DNA of 64,000 bases from Paenibacillus alkalitolerans (GTDB lineage Bacteria; Bacillota; Bacilli; Paenibacillales; YIM-B00363), in assembly GCF_016482785.1 (NCBI RefSeq), contig NZ_JAEMXM010000005.1:1-64000 (forward strand), read 5' to 3'. Positions 60,717-64,000 of the stretch are shown here, piece by piece. Every line of letters starts with the position of its first letter. Position 1 is the stretch's first letter. Made by a program: the position numbers and the translations under genes. The notes beneath the pieces are model-generated. The model was not told where the DNA came from. It worked only from the letters and a program-made list of their open reading frames with translations, and ran no database searches.

Positions 60717-62501
60717 GTGCGACGCTGGATTGAGAGACTTATCATCCGACTGACCCGTACCATGAATCTTCGCGTCAAAATTGTCATGTTTTACGGACTG
60801 GTCGTATTCATCCCTACCGTATTTTTGGGAGTCGGAGCCGGGTATTTGGCGCTTCAAAACGTCAGGACCAATTATATGCTCACGATCAATGAAGCCGTCC
60901 GACAGACTGCGCAAAGCGTAGAGTTTAGGAAAGAAAGCTACGATCTTCTTGCGACCCGGACAGGGACGGACGGCGAACTCATCTCCAGACTGGCCCGAAC
61001 CTATGAGAATATGGAGGGCCAGCTTGAAACCGTTAATTACGTCGATCGATCATTCCAAGTCATAAGCAGGTATTTACCCGGAATCATCAACTTTCGAATT
61101 TATCATGCCAATCCCACCTTGCTTCAAGACGGAGGGCTTCTGTGGAAGCCGGCCGGCAGACCATTGGCAGGTGTGGACGAGTTGTCCTGGTACCGCAGCG
61201 TCATGAATTCGCCATTCGTATTAAAATGGTCTGTCGTACCGGGGGACAACGCCCGACTGATCCTTTCGCGAAAAATAATGTATGCCAACGGAGATGTCTT
61301 TGGCGCTATCTATATGCTCTTGAATTATGAAAGCGTATTCGGCGAGTTGATGGATAGGCCTTTTAGCGGCTCTGGAAGCTTGTATCTCTTGGACGAGGAC
61401 GATCGAATTGTCGCAGCCTCGGATCGTTCCATGATCGGCAAGCCGGTTGCGGCTACCGCGCTGTCCAAGGTATGGACGAACGTTGACCGCGCCGAGAGCA
61501 TTACGGAAGGTGGCGAGTATTTTACGGTTAGGCACATAAACGGAAAATGGAAAGTCGCCGCGCTTATTCAGATGCGGCAATTGGAGAAACAGTCAGCCAT
61601 GACCGTTTACAGCATCGTGGCCATTACGGTATTCTTCCTTTTCCTCTCTACGTTTCTCGTTCTGATCGTACTGAAGAACGTCGTTCTGCGCATTCGCAAT
61701 TTATACCACAGAATGAGCGATATCGCCGAGGGCGATTTCGACGTAACCGTCCGGAGCCGGAGCCGGGACGAGGTCGGGGACTTGGAAACCATGTTTAATC
61801 AGATGGCCGGTCGACTCGGGAACTTGGTTGAGATGTTGAGCAGTGCCAAATTAAAAGAGAAAGAGTCGTCGTTCCAGGCCCTTCAAGCGCAAATCAATCC
61901 GCATTTTATCTATAATTCGCTCAGTCTGCTTCAGTGGCGGGCTCTTGATCAAGGGGATCGGTATCAAGTGGAGATACTCGAAGCGTTGACGACCTTTTAC
62001 CGATTCGCACTTGATAACAAATCCAACTTTACGGTAATCAAGAACGAGTTGGAGCATGTGCGTGCCTTTCTGGACATTCAACAGCTCCGCTATCCGGGAC
62101 GTGTTCGCGTTGACTGGGAACTGGATGAAGAAGTATTGGATTTGTATTCGATCAAGCTGATCTTGCAGCCGATTGTTGAGAATGCCTATATTCACGGGCG
62201 AATTTTTACGCGTTCCGAAGCCTGTATTGCCATCGTTATCAAGCGATGCAATAACGTGGTCCGCTTTCAAGTGAGAGACAATGGGATTGGCATGGACCCA
62301 AACACGCTGGCACTCATTCGGAATGGGGAAAAAGCGGGGAAAGGGAATGGTTTCGGGCTTTCGAACATCAGCGAACGTCTTCATTTATATTTTGGCGACG
62401 CCGGTAAACTAAGGATCGAAAGTACGCCTGAATCGGGGACGGTAGTTACGATCGAATTGCCCGTCTGTACAGACAAGCCGCAAATAAAAAGGGAGGGATA
62501 G
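60717..62501 (+). CDS. YesM-type sensor histidine kinase
   Basis: 594 residues, GTG start with GGAGAATG upstream. Membrane helices MFYGLVVFIPTVFLGVGAGY and VYSIVAITVFFLFLSTFLVL bracket a Cache-like sensor; HAMP LYHRMSDIAEGDFDVTVRSR; acceptor His near residue 396 in QAQINPHFIYNSLSLLQWRA; ATP site LILQPIVENAYIHG, RDNGIGMD, GNGFGLSNISERL. Two bp before its response regulator. Confidence 0.93.
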   Translation: MRRWIERLIIRLTRTMNLRVKIVMFYGLVVFIPTVFLGVGAGYLALQNVRTNYMLTINEAVRQTAQSVEFRKESYDLLATRTGTDGELISRLARTYENMEGQLETVNYVDRSFQVISRYLPGIINFRIYHANPTLLQDGGLLWKPAGRPLAGVDELSWYRSVMNSPFVLKWSVVPGDNARLILSRKIMYANGDVFGAIYMLLNYESVFGELMDRPFSGSGSLYLLDEDDRIVAASDRSMIGKPVAATALSKVWTNVDRAESITEGGEYFTVRHINGKWKVAALIQMRQLEKQSAMTVYSIVAITVFFLFLSTFLVLIVLKNVVLRIRNLYHRMSDIAEGDFDVTVRSRSRDEVGDLETMFNQMAGRLGNLVEMLSSAKLKEKESSFQALQAQINPHFIYNSLSLLQWRALDQGDRYQVEILEALTTFYRFALDNKSNFTVIKNELEHVRAFLDIQQLRYPGRVRVDWELDEEVLDLYSIKLILQPIVENAYIHGRIFTRSEACIAIVIKRCNNVVRFQVRDNGIGMDPNTLALIRNGEKAGKGNGFGLSNISERLHLYFGDAGKLRIESTPESGTVVTIELPVCTDKPQIKREG

Positions 62502-62503
62502 TC

Positions 62504-64000
62504 TTGCTGCAAGCACTTATTGTGGATGATGAGCCGTCTCATGTTCAGGGGCTCATACGTCATATCCCTTGGACGAGTCTCGGTTTTGCCATTCCACTTA
62601 GCGCAGACACAGGCGAATCGGCAATCCGTGTCCTTCAAGATACTAGCATCGATGTACTGATAACCGATATATCAATGCCGGGCATAAACGGTATAGAGCT
62701 TGCGGCTGCAGCGAAATCGATGTATCCAGACATTCAGATTCTGATCATCAGCGGCTACAATGAATTTGAATTTGCACAGGAAGCTATTGACGTAGGGGCA
62801 AAAGGGTATGTGCTGAAGCCGCTTAATTTAGGGGAAATTGAACGTAAACTGTCTATGTTTCGACAAACCTTGGAGAATATCAAACAAATCAATGAACAAA
62901 CCCAGCGACTTGAAGCGGTGGTGTCGGGCAACCGGGAATTGCTCAAGGATTCTTTCATGTTTGATTTACTGGAAGATGAGCCTATTGAGGAGGACATCCT
63001 GGCCTCTTGGTGCCAGCTTCTCCATCTCCCCTACATGACTGAGGGGATTCAACTCCTTGTAGCGTCGCTCGATGACCATTCCGCTTCCGGCCACGACGCC
63101 CAAAGCAGGCTTACGTTGAGTTCGGCTCTTCAGCAATCGGTTTCGGTATCCTTGCAAGATATGGGCTTTGTCTTGGTTTCGAAGCTCAGACCCGACGAGG
63201 TTGTTGCCATTCTGGTAAATCCGTCGGCTGACATGAAAAGCAGAATCGACAAACAAATGAGTTTCGTCCAGGATTACATGAAGAATACCTACCAGAAGTC
63301 AGTTACGATCGGCATCAGCCGGGGAGGAAGGGATTGGAAAGAGGGCCGTCAACTCCTCCGGGAGGTAAAGCATGCCATGGCCGATTCCCGGCTGAACGAG
63401 AACGGTCTGCTCGTGCATGTCGGAAGTGCGGAACGGAAGGCGTACGAGGATTTTAGGCTGCGCGAAATCATGCTTCCCGGCTTGCTCACGCTCGTGGAAA
63501 GCGACGTACCGGGTCAGTTGGCAGAAGCGGTCCGACGAGCCTTTGAGGAATTAGATGCCAAGGCCCACTCGTTCGCTTATATCCAATCTTTCAGTATTAG
63601 CTTGATTGGCGAGTTGTCCCGAAAGTTTTGGCACGATACGGAAGCGCTCACCTATCTAAGCAAACGCGGTTGTCAGCGGCTATTGGAGAGCAAAACAGTG
63701 GGTTCGCTTAAAGACATTGTAATCGAATATATCGATTCGGCGTTCGTTCTTGCGCGGAAAGAACGAACGCTTCAACAGCATCACCTCATCAATCGCATTG
63801 CCGCTTATATCGAAGATCAGCTGCCGAACAGCGTGACGGTGAAGCAGCTCGCCGATAAGTTTCATCTCAGCGCAGGACATTTAAGCGTATTGTTCAAGAA
63901 GGAGACGGGGCAGACGATATCCGACTTCGTCAAGGAATTGCGAATGAAGAAAGCCAAGAAATTGCTTCAAGACCCAACAATCAAGATTTACGAGGTAGCG
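62504..64000 (+). CDS. YesN-type response regulator (partial at window edge)
   Basis: 499 codons without stop to the window end. TTG start with GGGAGGG 5-7 nt upstream. Receiver LQALIVDDEPSHVQGLIRHI with phospho-acceptor Asp55 (VLITDISMPGING) and Lys in GYVLKPLN. The AraC domain begins at about residue 430 (IAAYIEDQLPNSVTVKQLAD; FHLSAGHLSVLFKKETGQTI) and is cut in its last helix-turn-helix. Any transporter it controls lies to the right of the window. Confidence 0.92.
   Translation, partial: MLQALIVDDEPSHVQGLIRHIPWTSLGFAIPLSADTGESAIRVLQDTSIDVLITDISMPGINGIELAAAAKSMYPDIQILIISGYNEFEFAQEAIDVGAKGYVLKPLNLGEIERKLSMFRQTLENIKQINEQTQRLEAVVSGNRELLKDSFMFDLLEDEPIEEDILASWCQLLHLPYMTEGIQLLVASLDDHSASGHDAQSRLTLSSALQQSVSVSLQDMGFVLVSKLRPDEVVAILVNPSADMKSRIDKQMSFVQDYMKNTYQKSVTIGISRGGRDWKEGRQLLREVKHAMADSRLNENGLLVHVGSAERKAYEDFRLREIMLPGLLTLVESDVPGQLAEAVRRAFEELDAKAHSFAYIQSFSISLIGELSRKFWHDTEALTYLSKRGCQRLLESKTVGSLKDIVIEYIDSAFVLARKERTLQQHHLINRIAAYIEDQLPNSVTVKQLADKFHLSAGHLSVLFKKETGQTISDFVKELRMKKAKKLLQDPTIKIYEVA

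Overview
The window looks like a chromosomal stretch of a moderately GC-rich Firmicute of the Paenibacillaceae (Paenibacillus/Cohnella-like). This rests on strong AGGAGG-type ribosome binding sites, frequent TTG/GTG starts, YesM/YesN-type sensor kinase plus AraC-type response regulator pairs beside LplABC-like sugar transporters, a Bacillus-type anaerobic cobalamin operon (CbiH60, CbiX with a His tail, CbiET fusion, CbiW), a consensus cre site and a YkuK homologue. Species level cannot be read from the sequence alone.

Layout. 1-1981: the 3' part of a SNF2-type helicase gene, split by an 832-bp mini-element with TGT...ACA ends, repeated end-binding sites and a 5-bp target duplication, the hallmarks of the Tn7 superfamily. 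1976-3185: a TetR regulator and a VOC protein under a palindromic operator. 3186-4620: three very small ORFs with their own ribosome binding sites, promoters and terminators. 4621-5015: tRNA-His, -Gln, -Pro and -Glu. 5062-7112: rtcB (RNA ligase), interrupted inside its GGGNH metal-binding motif by a 602-nt group I intron whose P1-P9 helices can be drawn from the sequence and which carries an internally deleted LAGLIDADG homing endonuclease gene. 7161-7748: ykuK.

7797-15160 is a decaying zone: an intact AraC regulator, a frameshifted and deleted Gfo/Idh/MocA oxidoreductase fused in frame to a headless histidine kinase, an RND pump with an internal in-frame deletion, and a heparinase II/III-like gene that has lost its middle. 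15226-28862 is a 12-gene cobalamin operon behind a cobalamin riboswitch with an intrinsic terminator: cobalt transporter, a CobT-BluB fusion, CbiH60, CbiX, CbiJ, CbiC, CbiD, CbiET, CbiL, CbiF, CbiG, CbiA and CbiW (the last counted with the eleven cbi/cob genes and the transporter). Late nucleotide-loop genes (cbiP, cbiB, cobU, cobS) are not in the window.

28914-36843 repeats the theme of the decaying zone: fragments of a second AraC/oxidoreductase copy, a FucU mutarotase, a broken carbohydrate-binding protein, an XRE regulator, an MFS exporter, and an intact 1150-residue heparinase II/III-like protein homologous to the remnant at 13-15 kb. 37197-43803 is a YesN/YesM pair with a CUT1 sugar ABC transporter and a cre site. 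43897-45396 (minus) is a tightly overlapping three-gene operon: bactofilin-like beta-repeat protein, ECF sigma factor, 81-residue protein. 45888-51541 holds pectin/hemicellulose enzymes (GH105, GH43, GH28) with an AraC regulator. 51681-60604 is a YesM/YesN pair driving an Lpl-type transporter with two substrate-binding lipoproteins, and 60717-64000 is a third YesM/YesN pair cut by the window edge. Two arrays of 25-bp palindromes (36854-37040 and 48630-48832) lie between operons.

Together, the right half is a polysaccharide-utilisation region (rhamnogalacturonan/pectin side chains): extracellular sugars are captured by lipoproteins, imported, and trimmed by cytoplasmic GH105/GH43/GH28 and heparinase-like enzymes, under local two-component and AraC control.
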